Shown here in pieces: positions 44,277 through 53,248 of a stretch of 64,000 nt of DNA. The stretch comes from Rubellicoccus peritrichatus. GTDB lineage: Bacteria > Verrucomicrobiota > Verrucomicrobiia > Opitutales > Cerasicoccaceae. Where the stretch lies: NCBI RefSeq assembly GCF_033100135.1, contig NZ_CP136920.1:2165001-2229000 (forward strand), in the 5' to 3' direction. Under the pieces are notes generated by a model that saw only the letters and a program-made list of their open reading frames with translations, was not told the DNA's origin and ran no database searches. The number at the start of each line of letters is the position of its first letter. Positions within the stretch are counted from its first letter, which is position 1. Made by a program: the position numbers and the translations under genes.

Positions 44277-46631
44277 ATGAAAGTTAATATGATTAAGTTA
44301 AATATGCCCCGAATATCTATTCGCAGTCTGCTGCTTGTTGCGCTTGTTTATCCTCTCTTTTCAGCACTGCCAGTGATGGGTGCGACGAGTGACTTTACGG
44401 AAGAATCTTATAACAATACTTTGGATAGCAATAGGCTGTATTATTATCTTCAATTCCTTCCACTCGGCTATGACGCAACGGATACTAGCAAACAGTATCC
44501 AGTCATCGTTTATCTCCACGGTAATGGGCTTCATCATAAGGATAATGGAAATGGTAATTATACGAGTTACTTTGGTGACCTTTCCAGGCATTATAACCAA
44601 GGGCCGGCCAGGGTTATTACAAGTGGTGATAATACCTCGATGACATTTACTACAACAAATGGAGATGAGTCATTTATCGTTCTATGTCTGCAGCAGAGGA
44701 CAGGTAGAAATGGTTGGCAGGGAAAACAGGTTATACCATTCGTTGACCATGCTCTAGCTTCATTGAATATTGATCCGAATCGCGTGTATCTTACCGGCCA
44801 TAGCATGGGTGGTAACGGTACCTGGAAGGTGGCCACATCAAGTGAGAATAACCCCAATCGCTTTGCTGCTATTGCACCTGTAGCTGCCAACGGTACGAAT
44901 ACTCAGATGGGGGTTGATGCCGCTGGACATGGGCTCCCTGTTTGGGCCTTTACGAGTAACAATGATGGGTCAGCTCTTTATTATGGGACAACACGCCCTA
45001 TTAATTCGATGCTTGGTTTAAATGCTGATCCAACACCTCGTGTTACCGCGTATGTCGGTGCAAGTCATGGGAAGACTGAAGAGTACGCATACTCTATTGC
45101 TTCGACTAGTCGATCCACGTTTGCCTTAGCAGGAGACCCTGTTGATCCAAACGGTAGTCCTCCTGTGACTACGTTGCTGCCAGTCGATTTTGCACTGACG
45201 CCGCACTCCAGTCTGTATGAATGGTTTTTGACGCAAAGTCTGGGTACAACGCCACCTCCGCCACCTCCAACAAACCAAGCGCCTATGGCAGATGCAGGCC
45301 TGGATCAAAGCGTTGTTCTTGCGCAGGGGGTGAGTCAGGTTGTGGTTAACCTGGCTGGAGTGATTAGTGATGATATGCTTCCTAATGGAACTCTGAATGG
45401 ACAATGGAGTCTGCTGTCCGGCCCTACGGGTGTTGGAGTCACTTTTGCTGATAGTACCTCGCCAACAACGACAGCAACATTTGTTGCGCTCGGTACATAT
45501 GAACTACAACTGGAAGCGGATGATTCAGCGTTAACAGACGTGGATACCGTTGTGATTACGATAACGGCAGAGCCTGTTTCCGGCGAGGAACGTCGTATTC
45601 TTTTTGATTTGGGACCTTCTTCAACATTTACAGCCGGTAACTGGAATAACATCAACAACTCCGGTGCGGGGGTGAAGATAGCCGACGCCATAGATGATAC
45701 TGGTGCCTCGACGGGAATTCAATTTGAGGTGACTTCGGCATTCACAGCCACCAACGGTAGCGGTAAGGTTGCCAGTGACCCGTATCCGGAAACGGCTCAG
45801 CGGGATAGCTTCAATGTGAACTCCAGCACGACGGCAACCTTTGTCCTGAGCGGTCTTGATGCAGCGAACTTTTATGATCTGTCGTTTTTTGGATCCCGCT
45901 CGGGAACAACAATTCGTGAAGGGGAGGTGACGGTCAACGCATTGCCCAGTCAGAATTATAATGCAGCCAATAATATCAGTACTGTCGTGACCTTCACTGA
46001 TGTTGTGCCTGATAGTTCGGGGGAGATTACAGTCACTTTCAATACTTATAATGGTTCAGGGCATGCTTATCTCGGTGTGGTCGATATTCTTGAGAAAGTG
46101 CCTGAACCAGCTGGTGGTTTCAGAGTCGTGTTTGATCTCGGCACTACCAATTTTGTAACAGCTGGCAATTACAACAATGTCACCGACCCAGGTCTCGGGG
46201 TTCATATATCCGATGCAATTGATGATCAAGGGGAACTTACTGGTGTGAGTCTGGAAATCACCAATGCATTTGTGAATCCCAATGGAAGTGGAATTGAGGA
46301 TGATGTGATATATCCATCAAGCGTTCAGCGTGACTCGCTTTTTGTCGCCGGTACAGATGATGCACAAGTTGTTCTTGGTGGATTGGACAGTGCGGACACT
46401 TACACAATCTATCTCTTTGGGTCTCGCGCTTTTGGAGGCGATAAGACAGTGGAATTCAGTTTGGACGGGGGTCTGACCTGGATTGATTTAAACTGCTCCA
46501 ATAACGTAGACACAGTGATTGAGTTTCCCAATCAGTCACCAGATGCTCAGGGGGAGTTCGTCATCGACGTGCAGGCTGATGACGGTTCTGGTTTTGGCTA
46601 CTTGGGGGCAATCGAGTTGATCAAGAATTAG
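44277..46631 (+). CDS. Exported modular esterase with tandem C-terminal domains
   Basis: This 784-aa protein has a signal peptide (LLLVALVYPLFSALPVMG). The alpha/beta-hydrolase domain (about 40-320) includes VIVYLHGNG, the nucleophile elbow LTGHSMGGNGTWK (Ser176) and VTAYVGASHGKTEEYAYS; it resembles PHB-depolymerase/feruloyl-esterase-like carboxylesterases. A Pro-rich linker follows near residue 325, then a PKD/Ig-like domain (about 330-435, ADAGLDQSV). Two homologous modules end the protein (about 436-605 and 615-784), both starting with a FDLG pattern, an AGN(W/Y)NN motif and then ADAIDD/SDAIDD. They may bind carbohydrate. ATG 44277 is chosen. Confidence 0.82.
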   Translation: MKVNMIKLNMPRISIRSLLLVALVYPLFSALPVMGATSDFTEESYNNTLDSNRLYYYLQFLPLGYDATDTSKQYPVIVYLHGNGLHHKDNGNGNYTSYFGDLSRHYNQGPARVITSGDNTSMTFTTTNGDESFIVLCLQQRTGRNGWQGKQVIPFVDHALASLNIDPNRVYLTGHSMGGNGTWKVATSSENNPNRFAAIAPVAANGTNTQMGVDAAGHGLPVWAFTSNNDGSALYYGTTRPINSMLGLNADPTPRVTAYVGASHGKTEEYAYSIASTSRSTFALAGDPVDPNGSPPVTTLLPVDFALTPHSSLYEWFLTQSLGTTPPPPPPTNQAPMADAGLDQSVVLAQGVSQVVVNLAGVISDDMLPNGTLNGQWSLLSGPTGVGVTFADSTSPTTTATFVALGTYELQLEADDSALTDVDTVVITITAEPVSGEERRILFDLGPSSTFTAGNWNNINNSGAGVKIADAIDDTGASTGIQFEVTSAFTATNGSGKVASDPYPETAQRDSFNVNSSTTATFVLSGLDAANFYDLSFFGSRSGTTIREGEVTVNALPSQNYNAANNISTVVTFTDVVPDSSGEITVTFNTYNGSGHAYLGVVDILEKVPEPAGGFRVVFDLGTTNFVTAGNYNNVTDPGLGVHISDAIDDQGELTGVSLEITNAFVNPNGSGIEDDVIYPSSVQRDSLFVAGTDDAQVVLGGLDSADTYTIYLFGSRAFGGDKTVEFSLDGGLTWIDLNCSNNVDTVIEFPNQSPDAQGEFVIDVQADDGSGFGYLGAIELIKN

Positions 46632-46664
46632 GATCGCATTTCTAGTTTCTGCTTCGACAACTTG

Positions 46665-46703
46665 GCATCCGGGGTGGGTTCACACTTGCCTCGGATGCTT
46701 TTT
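46665..46703 (+). terminator. Rho-independent terminator of the modular esterase gene
   Basis: A stem of at least 7 bp (GCATCCG at 46665-46671 against CGGATGC at 46692-46698) encloses a 20-nt loop and is followed immediately by five T residues. It lies 33 bp after the esterase stop codon. Confidence 0.7.
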
Positions 46704-46799
46704 CTACTGTTTGCTGAGCGCCTGTCATAGCGAAGCAGTTTCCCGGTGAAGCAAACGAGTTCCTTCGGATCTTACTGCCGGTCTGTGCTTCGGTAAACG

Positions 46800-47759
46800 T
46801 TAGTTTTTATCCTGAGCGAATTTCGCTGCGGCATCTGGATCGGTTGCATGAAGGCCTGTTCCGACAATGTAAGTTTTGCCACGATAGGTCGCAGCCTTTG
46901 CATAGTACCATTTCGGATCACCGTAGCCTTCCTCTGCCAGTTTTTGATTGCGAACTGGCCATGTGTCATAGGTCCACATACCAGTGCGTTGGTTCATCAC
47001 TTTTCCTATAATTCCAAAAACAAATGCAGATTCATCTTTGGTGTATTTAGAAGGGGCCAGAGTTCGGTTAAAACCTGAGTCATAAGCTAGTGAACCGTCG
47101 GAGTTCAGCACGAAAATATGAGATTTAGGGAATTGAAAAATCCAACTCTGCTTGTTAAACGTTTCGAATGCTTTTTCTCCACTGATCTGCACCAGGTCGA
47201 CAGCATCGCTGACCATTTTCTGGACGAATTGACGTTCCATACCCCAGTTTTCCTGGCCGGCACAAAGGACATAATTGTGTCCCTCCAGATTGGGAAGTGT
47301 CATGACATAGAAGTCTCCCGAGCCATCATTGAAGGGGTCATGCACGATATGCAGATTACGCGTGTAGGTTTTGGATGTATTATCGAGTGTCTTAACCATT
47401 GCCGCATGAGCAAACGCTTTCCCGTTAATCTCACGTGGATCCAAAAAGTAACCTGCTTCATCTTTGTTATCATAACTGCTGGGGCTGGCTACGATTTCAC
47501 CTGAATTGACATGAAGGACGAAGAGCCCGAAGTTGTCGCGATTCCAGGGGCCGGTATCGTTTTGTTGAAAAGCCTTTATGGCAGCTTCAGGATCTTTTTT
47601 TAACAAGTCCGCCGCCTTGTTGATCATATAGATGACTTGTGATGCGCTGATTTGCTCGGATTGATATGAGGTAGCAAACGTCGACTGCTCCATTAATTCC
47701 TGAGCACGAATGGATGTGATTATAATAGAGATTCCGGCCAGTAAGAACAGTAACTTCAT
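46800..47759 (-). CDS. Exported cache-domain protein
   Basis: This 319-aa protein has a signal peptide (LLFLLAGISIIITSIRA). Two small-molecule-binding cache-like domains follow: about 30-160 (FGLFVLHVNSGEIVASPSSYDN, VKTLDNTSKTYTRNLHIVHDP) and about 175-310 (IFVLNSDGSLAYDSGFN, GMWTYDTWPVRNQKLAEEGYG). Cache domains usually sit in membrane receptors, but here no transmembrane, kinase or methyl-accepting part exists. It may thus be a periplasmic ligand-binding partner of another receptor. It is convergent with the esterase gene. Confidence 0.75.
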   Translation of the reverse strand: MKLLFLLAGISIIITSIRAQELMEQSTFATSYQSEQISASQVIYMINKAADLLKKDPEAAIKAFQQNDTGPWNRDNFGLFVLHVNSGEIVASPSSYDNKDEAGYFLDPREINGKAFAHAAMVKTLDNTSKTYTRNLHIVHDPFNDGSGDFYVMTLPNLEGHNYVLCAGQENWGMERQFVQKMVSDAVDLVQISGEKAFETFNKQSWIFQFPKSHIFVLNSDGSLAYDSGFNRTLAPSKYTKDESAFVFGIIGKVMNQRTGMWTYDTWPVRNQKLAEEGYGDPKWYYAKAATYRGKTYIVGTGLHATDPDAAAKFAQDKN

Positions 47760-48058
47760 GAAGTTCAGTTAAATAGGTGCGATGATACAGACAAGGCCTA
47801 TGTTTGTGACGATACCGTAACGAATACAGCGATGCTTTTGATGCTGATTACCATTTGGTTAGAGTAAAAAAATCGATTTTTTCTGGACACTGACCGAGCG
47901 TTCACTAAATTAGGGGTCAAGAGCGTTGGATTCCCTCTCTCGTGTCCGATCCGAGATGCATATGCCAACGCGAAGGTGTGTTACCTTCCAGCGCGTTTAA
48001 GGCACGCGTTAATATGCCCAGCCATTGATCGGGGTTTCATTCAACCATATTGAATCCC
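47760..48058. other. Intergenic region before a small gene pair
   Basis: This 299-bp gap between divergent genes holds the promoters for the cache protein and for the small pair. A 6-bp hairpin (GAAGGT/ACCTTC around 47972-47988) is visible. I see no conserved RNA. Confidence 0.3.
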
Positions 48059-48235
48059 ATGAAAGACACTGTATGTATAGAAATACCTGCGATGGTCGCT
48101 GATGCGGCTGATCGTTATGTTAGCGAAACCGGAGAAGGTCTTGAGCAACTCGCCAAGAGGCTTCTCATCGTATTCCTGAATAAGAAGGCTGTAGGTGAGG
48201 CCACGGAAGTAGCGAAAGGAGGGCGTGATGGGTAG
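48059..48235 (+). CDS. Small protein of unknown function (first of an overlapping pair)
   Basis: This 58-aa protein was not recognised. It has a short strand VCIEIPAMVADAADRYVSETGEGLEQLAKRLLI with a following helix and a Lys/Gly-rich tail, a size and layout that remind of small DNA-binding antitoxins, without a diagnostic motif. ATG 48059 is used; a TTG lies nine bases upstream. Its end overlaps the next gene by 8 bp, so both are translated together. Confidence 0.5.
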   Translation: MKDTVCIEIPAMVADAADRYVSETGEGLEQLAKRLLIVFLNKKAVGEATEVAKGGRDG

Positions 48236-48632
48236 TCATCAACTCCTATATCAACCGAGGTGCTATTACTATCGCCTCATCTTCCATCGTGAGCCATCTG
48301 CTGAGACGGTTCGCACGCAAGGTTTTGTCCTTTGTCAGGACAGCGAAAAGGTAATCAAGTTCGCTCGTGATATTGGACTGGCGGTGCCTGATCAACTCGA
48401 GTTGGTGATTAATGATGCCCGGGAGGCTTTTATCGATAGATATAAGGACATGGCCAAGGTACGTTGGTTTGGCCTGGAGCTGTGTCGTTTGATCGAGCCA
48501 CTCTATGATGATATCCGAGATTTTGGACGTTTGCTGGGAGTGGATTTGGACCCTCCAAAGTTCTATCATCCGCCGACAGATGAAGTTCAAGCACTCATGA
48601 TGAGGCCATGGGGCGACTCACTGGCGGGGTGA
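48228..48632 (+). CDS. Protein of unknown function (second of an overlapping pair)
   Basis: This 134-aa cytosolic protein was not recognised. The N-terminus YQPRCYYYRLIFHREPSAET has many Tyr and Arg residues; the middle IDRYKDMAKVRWFGLELCRLIEPLYDDIRDFGRLLGVDL is helical. The end has several Pro and ends with MMRPWGDSLAG. ATG 48228 is used; a GTG lies directly before it. It is coupled with the small gene before it. The antitoxin-toxin idea is tempting but unsupported by any known toxin motif. Confidence 0.5.
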   Translation: MGSHQLLYQPRCYYYRLIFHREPSAETVRTQGFVLCQDSEKVIKFARDIGLAVPDQLELVINDAREAFIDRYKDMAKVRWFGLELCRLIEPLYDDIRDFGRLLGVDLDPPKFYHPPTDEVQALMMRPWGDSLAG

Positions 48633-48686
48633 TATTAAGAGTCTGGTTTCGGCTGTATCAGCCCAAGCTTTCATCTTGATCTGATC

Positions 48687-51581
48687 TCAGCTTTCCGGAG
48701 AAAGTGTGCTGTTGCTGATGGCGAGTTTAGCTACCTGCGACAATGCTTCACGCCCCCATACCATGATCGTATGTTCGCCAGCATCGAGTTCGATCTTTTG
48801 TGGATAGGCTTCCTTGTGGATGCTAGAAGTCTGCCAGGCCCAGTGTGAGGCTGCTTTTATTGCAAAAGCCCAAAGTGTGCGTTCTCCTTCGTCGATTTGG
48901 ACGAAAAAGCTGTCGTGTGCCGGAGCACCGGGACCAGGAACCGAAATCAATCCATGCAGATAATAAGTTCCAGGCTGATCGATTGAGACGTTAACTTTGA
49001 TGAAGGATTTGTCAGCTTCGCTCCTCGATTCAGGGGCTTGCAGAAAACTTGGCGTTGGTGCGTCGTTGCTTTCGACAACGGTGAAACCGCTGTGTTCAAG
49101 ATCGACAGCATCGAAAACTTTCATGAACAGCTTTTGAGGACGTACCCGTGCTTTGATGAAAGAAGTGCGATTGTATCCAGAGTCAGTGCGGACGGTAACA
49201 GCCCCTTGCAAGAGACCTTCCTTTTTATTTGCTGGATCAATTGAAAGCGTCACTTCATGAGGATTGCCATCGCAGGGGCCTGAAGTTGGCGAAACTATGA
49301 GCCATGGTGTGTCTGTAATGATGCGCCATCTGGAACCAGTAGATGCTGGGGCGTTGATTGCGATTGTCGCACTTGCTGTTTCTGCATGGCCAATCGTCAT
49401 TGCTAAATGCACCCGCATTGGTAGTAACGAAATGGAGTTTGGACGGACTGGGAAAAGTGATTCTGCTCCGAATGGAATTGCACCAATGTCAGGCTCTTTG
49501 CCGGTGTGATTGTCATTTACCGTAGGCAGGATTTGGCCTGCATCAATTGCTGGTGATTGATCAGTAAGGCGGTAGTCTCCAGCTGAGCGGTTTTGAAATT
49601 TCTCAGAGCCAATGACTCCGTTTTTTTGCCACTTGGGAAGTGCAGGGTCTAATGAATTTGGGCGCAGCATATCGTAGTCAAAATCACCATAAGAAACTTG
49701 TGGATACAGGATTTCGCCTAGGGCAAAAAGATTGTTACGGGTTTGGACAGGTGTTGGACCCTTGCCCCAGTTACCTCCACGTAGGGCCTTGCCATTGCTA
49801 TAGATGGTATTATGAAAGAAGAAATTCTGTCCTGGGTTCTCCTTTTTATTTCCTCCTATCTTCAGTGCAAAGTTTGTTTCCCCACGCTCCTCGCCTTCAA
49901 GCACGATGAGATTGCGATAAATATATGAGGGGCCGTAGAGGGTAGGGGCGGTACTGATGCCGCAATAGCTGCTCTCGATCCAGTTATTGAACATGCGGAT
50001 GTTCATCTGGCCGCCGTCGAGTTCAATTCCATCATCGTTACTGAAAAACATGATGTTGCCGGCAATGTCGGTATCGCGATAAGGTCCTCCCTGAACTTTG
50101 TTATTATAGGCAGCTTCAATCGTATCGTTAAAACGATGATCTTCGCCGCCAATCAAGTCGTTGTTGCGGATGACATGATTGCCGTCTGACATCGACATGA
50201 TGATCGAGGTTGGCCCAAGCGGATGGCCGTTTTTCCAGGATGTGGCGCGTCCTCGTGGGTTGTGGATGAAGCAGTCTTCGACGACAACTCTGGCTGCTCC
50301 GGCGGTGATACGGACTCCCGCTTGCAGGTTGATTCGATTGCCTTCCTCGTCCATATAGAAAGGACCCTTTCCCCATTTCTTGTTTGTCGAGGGAAGCAGT
50401 TCTCCGACTTGGCCCCATTGGGATATGTCGCAGCGGCGAATACGTATATCGGTCGATTCGTTGATTTTAATTGCGTCCTTGATACCTCCTTTGATTGTCA
50501 GGCCTTCAATGATAACATGATGGACTCCCTTGAGCAGAATTGCATTTTCACCATTCTTCTCTGCATTCAATATCGATGGGGAGCTTGGATCTGTTGTGTA
50601 ACGAACCCAGCCATCCTTTGTGCCGCTTTGATCAATAATGAGAGGTTCGTTGCTCACGCCTGGAGGAAGATGGATTGTCCTGGCGATCGGAACATCGCTT
50701 TTCCAGGTTTGGGCTGTTGTCATGGCTGGCGCAACTGGATCTTTGAGGTTTGGATCTTCCATCGAAGCTTTAATTTCATACTCCGTATCTTCCTCAAGAT
50801 TCAGAAGGCTTCCTCTCAATTGTTTGGTCACATCATGCCAAACCATGTCCAATGCAGGGCGCCATTCCGCTTTACCTTTCTTACGGAAAACAATTTTGCC
50901 AGTTGTGAATTTACTCATTTCACCAGTGATGTCCGCATAAATGCCAATTGAATTGAATGTCGGTACGGCCTCGAGTTTGGCAAACTCAGGAGGAGTGCGA
51001 ATCCGTTCGCTGGCAGGAATCACTGAAACGTTTGAAAACCATAGAGACTTACCGATATTTTTTTTGGTCTGATAAAAGCGAAGGAGAATCGCGATTGCAT
51101 CTGCTTCTCCGACGTCGAATTCCTTAGTCACACGATTCCATTCTACGCCTGATTCTCGTGCACTGATTCGGGTTATCTCTTTGTTGTTTTTCAGGAGCTT
51201 AATTTGCAGAAAGCCATTTTCGGCTTTCCCGGATTTTACCCAACCCTCTAGGAAATAAATCTGACCTGGTGTTACAGGAATCTTTTGAAGGATTTGGCCC
51301 TGGCCTTTGCCGGCGGCATCAATGGTTACCTTAAGGCTGCCAGATGCACCTTCTGGCTTTTCCATTGTGTCATAACTGACGGACGTATTGCTACCGATGA
51401 CTCTCCAATCCACGGGTTTTCCATCCTGTGTGTTGGAGAAGTTTCCGTTCTTAACCAAATTGGAGTCAGCTTGAGCGGCATTTGGACTGAGAAAGAGGGT
51501 AGAGGTGGCTATGCCCAGATAGAGTGTCGTTACCATTAGGCGCTGAGTTAGTCGATTTGTCATCTTCAGGGTTTTGAACAT
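48687..51581 (-). CDS. Secreted beta-helix protein with N-terminal CBM-like and C-terminal BACON-like domains
   Basis: This 964-aa exported protein has a signal peptide (about 1-38, ending NAAQA). A carbohydrate-binding-like beta-sandwich (about 40-190: LVKNGNFSNTQDGKPVDWRV) and an Fn3-like stretch follow. A long parallel beta-helix (about 290-690) has repeats VHHVIIEGLTIKGG, STDIRIRRCDISQ and ARVVVEDCFIHNPRG, similar to polysaccharide lyases. A BACON-like module (about 740-810: WRIITDTPWLIVSPTSGPC) and a C-terminal sugar-binding-like domain (about 825-955) end it. The substrate is unknown. A TGACTnAGTCA palindrome lies 24-36 bp upstream of its ATG. Confidence 0.8.
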   Translation of the reverse strand: MFKTLKMTNRLTQRLMVTTLYLGIATSTLFLSPNAAQADSNLVKNGNFSNTQDGKPVDWRVIGSNTSVSYDTMEKPEGASGSLKVTIDAAGKGQGQILQKIPVTPGQIYFLEGWVKSGKAENGFLQIKLLKNNKEITRISARESGVEWNRVTKEFDVGEADAIAILLRFYQTKKNIGKSLWFSNVSVIPASERIRTPPEFAKLEAVPTFNSIGIYADITGEMSKFTTGKIVFRKKGKAEWRPALDMVWHDVTKQLRGSLLNLEEDTEYEIKASMEDPNLKDPVAPAMTTAQTWKSDVPIARTIHLPPGVSNEPLIIDQSGTKDGWVRYTTDPSSPSILNAEKNGENAILLKGVHHVIIEGLTIKGGIKDAIKINESTDIRIRRCDISQWGQVGELLPSTNKKWGKGPFYMDEEGNRINLQAGVRITAGAARVVVEDCFIHNPRGRATSWKNGHPLGPTSIIMSMSDGNHVIRNNDLIGGEDHRFNDTIEAAYNNKVQGGPYRDTDIAGNIMFFSNDDGIELDGGQMNIRMFNNWIESSYCGISTAPTLYGPSYIYRNLIVLEGEERGETNFALKIGGNKKENPGQNFFFHNTIYSNGKALRGGNWGKGPTPVQTRNNLFALGEILYPQVSYGDFDYDMLRPNSLDPALPKWQKNGVIGSEKFQNRSAGDYRLTDQSPAIDAGQILPTVNDNHTGKEPDIGAIPFGAESLFPVRPNSISLLPMRVHLAMTIGHAETASATIAINAPASTGSRWRIITDTPWLIVSPTSGPCDGNPHEVTLSIDPANKKEGLLQGAVTVRTDSGYNRTSFIKARVRPQKLFMKVFDAVDLEHSGFTVVESNDAPTPSFLQAPESRSEADKSFIKVNVSIDQPGTYYLHGLISVPGPGAPAHDSFFVQIDEGERTLWAFAIKAASHWAWQTSSIHKEAYPQKIELDAGEHTIMVWGREALSQVAKLAISNSTLSPES

Positions 51582-51604
51582 AGCATTGAATGCTCTATTT
51601 GAAT

Positions 51605-51617
51605 CTGACTAAGTCAA
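51605..51617. promoter_or_regulatory. Candidate GntR operator, site 1 (beta-helix gene)
   Basis: The top strand reads CTGACTAAGTCAA; the minus strand reads TTGACTTAGTCAG, so the palindrome core TGACTnAGTCA is exact. It is 24-36 bp upstream of the beta-helix ATG, a place where it would overlap the promoter or the 5' leader. It is one of four such sites in 4 kb around the GntR-SBP gene. Confidence 0.7.
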
Positions 51618-51682
51618 TAAAATTCCGCATAACTAAAAGGAAATCTCTGTGGATGTTCTTATAGCGCTTGCGCGTGGAAACT

Positions 51683-53053
51683 CTACTTTGAGCGATAAAA
51701 AACGCTCCCGATATGCCCAGTGTTGTTTCCTGTGCCTTCAATGCCGAGTATGGTGCGCGCGGCCTGGGCGAGTTCGTTAAGTCCCTCTTCAAGGTCAATC
51801 CCATCCCTAAGTATACGTGTAATTCCCTTCAGCACAAGTGCACCAGGAAAAGGCGGCTCAAGATTGAATTCGGTTGAGATTTTGGCGACTTCAACTGCAA
51901 AAAGTGCGTCACGTGGATCGTCGAGATCTAGACTCTTGAAAGCGGAACTCTTACGGATAGGAATATTGTGTTTCCATTGGCCGAGATAGTCCTGAACCTT
52001 CTCTGAGAGCATGGCTGTGATGTACTTCTTTGCGAGCTCAGGTGAGGTGCATGACTTGCGAACACAAACCAAGTCTGTCGCTTGTGCAGTACAATCGACT
52101 CCACCTTGAAATACGGGAAGCGGTGTTGTGCTCCAATCATCAAAATCAGAGCGGATAATGTGGTCCATATAATGGCGTCCCGAAAGGTGCATGGCTGCCT
52201 GACCAGAGAGAAATGCCTGCCGAAAGTGTTCCTCTGTATAAGGTTCGCCAGCAACAAGATCACCAAGCTCACGGAACAGGCGAAGGCCTTCTTTGACTTC
52301 CGGGCTATCTATTGCAACAGGGTCCTGCTCTTCGGGGCAGAAAAGTTTTCCTCCTGCACGAATGATAAATGTCATGAACGGGTGCTGACCTGGATACCAG
52401 TTAATGATCTGATTTTCAGGCAGTATTTTCCTCAGCTTTTTTACACAATCGGTGAACTCCGCCCAGGTCCATCCTGGCTGAGGTAATTTACAACCTGCTT
52501 TTTCAAAGAGCTTGGGATTGAAGAAGATAACGCGCGGTGAAAAAGCGAAAGGAATTCCAACAATTTTCCCATTAATTTCGAAGGGGCGAAATGGTTTTTC
52601 AAAGAAGAGACTACGGTCATCATAGCATTCAGCGAAGATATCAGAAAGATCCATATAGTCATGATACTCTGTTAATACATGACTAGTTGTCCGTACTTCG
52701 AGCGTCCCGCGTTTGAAGGCAAAAGTACTGCGGAGGCCCGGAATGGAATCTTCAATCAATTCCAGCATTTGGGGGAGCCAGGGGAGGTACTCGACTGGAT
52801 TGTAGACACAGATGTTTTCTGACAGGATACGCGTTTCCCAGTTTGGCTGAACGAAGGTGCCTTTGCGTGAGTGCGAATGCAGCACACCATCCTGGCAAAG
52901 TGATTCAACCGCCTGCTGGACTTTGAGGAAGGAGATGTTCAGTTGTTCCGCAATTTCACGGGCCGCAGGGATTTTATCACCTGTTTTAATCTTTCCATCC
53001 TCAAGCATTGAAAGGATGTGACTGCGGACGATTGAAACTTTGTTCTGGGTCAT
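51683..53053 (-). CDS. GntR-type regulator fused to an extracellular-solute-binding-like domain
   Basis: This 456-aa protein has an N-terminal GntR winged helix (about 5-72: IVRSHILSMLEDGKIKTGDKIPAAREIAEQLNIS and LCQDGVLHSHSRKGTFVQ). The rest (about 80-430) looks like a type 1 ABC sugar-binding protein: FEINGKIVGIPFAFSPRVIFFNPKLFEKAG, WTWAEFTDCVKKLRKI, FLSGQAAMHLSGR and LAKKYITAMLSEKVQDYL. No signal peptide exists, so the sugar-binding domain is cytosolic and probably serves as effector sensor. Its own promoter has a TTGACTGAGTCAG palindrome 50-62 bp upstream, suggesting autoregulation. Confidence 0.88.
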   Translation of the reverse strand: MTQNKVSIVRSHILSMLEDGKIKTGDKIPAAREIAEQLNISFLKVQQAVESLCQDGVLHSHSRKGTFVQPNWETRILSENICVYNPVEYLPWLPQMLELIEDSIPGLRSTFAFKRGTLEVRTTSHVLTEYHDYMDLSDIFAECYDDRSLFFEKPFRPFEINGKIVGIPFAFSPRVIFFNPKLFEKAGCKLPQPGWTWAEFTDCVKKLRKILPENQIINWYPGQHPFMTFIIRAGGKLFCPEEQDPVAIDSPEVKEGLRLFRELGDLVAGEPYTEEHFRQAFLSGQAAMHLSGRHYMDHIIRSDFDDWSTTPLPVFQGGVDCTAQATDLVCVRKSCTSPELAKKYITAMLSEKVQDYLGQWKHNIPIRKSSAFKSLDLDDPRDALFAVEVAKISTEFNLEPPFPGALVLKGITRILRDGIDLEEGLNELAQAARTILGIEGTGNNTGHIGSVFYRSK

Positions 53054-53102
53054 TCGAAAAGCTAAAGATATGGGTTAAGCCTCAGTGGTAAAATCTCTCA
53101 AT

Positions 53103-53115
53103 TTGACTGAGTCAG
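53103..53115. promoter_or_regulatory. Candidate GntR operator, site 2 (own gene)
   Basis: The top strand reads TTGACTGAGTCAG, core TGACTnAGTCA exact, 50-62 bp upstream of the GntR-SBP start codon. The position fits autoregulation. Confidence 0.7.
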
Positions 53116-53248
53116 TTTCCCAATCCTAGATCGCTTTTGCTTTTGAACAAGCGGAAAGTTAAGGGCAGAATAATTGTTTTCCGCAAACGATGTCTATTGA
53201 TCTCAAGTGCTTATTTGCCTCATCATTCGCGAAGGTGCTTTAGGCTTA

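Noticed and set aside
48059-48632. A toxin-antitoxin call for the overlapping small pair
   Set aside because: No known toxin or antitoxin motif is visible; size order and overlap alone are not enough.
50223-50951. A 242-codon open frame on the plus strand
   Set aside because: It lies fully inside the beta-helix gene, which has clear domains and a signal peptide; the product has no recognisable feature.
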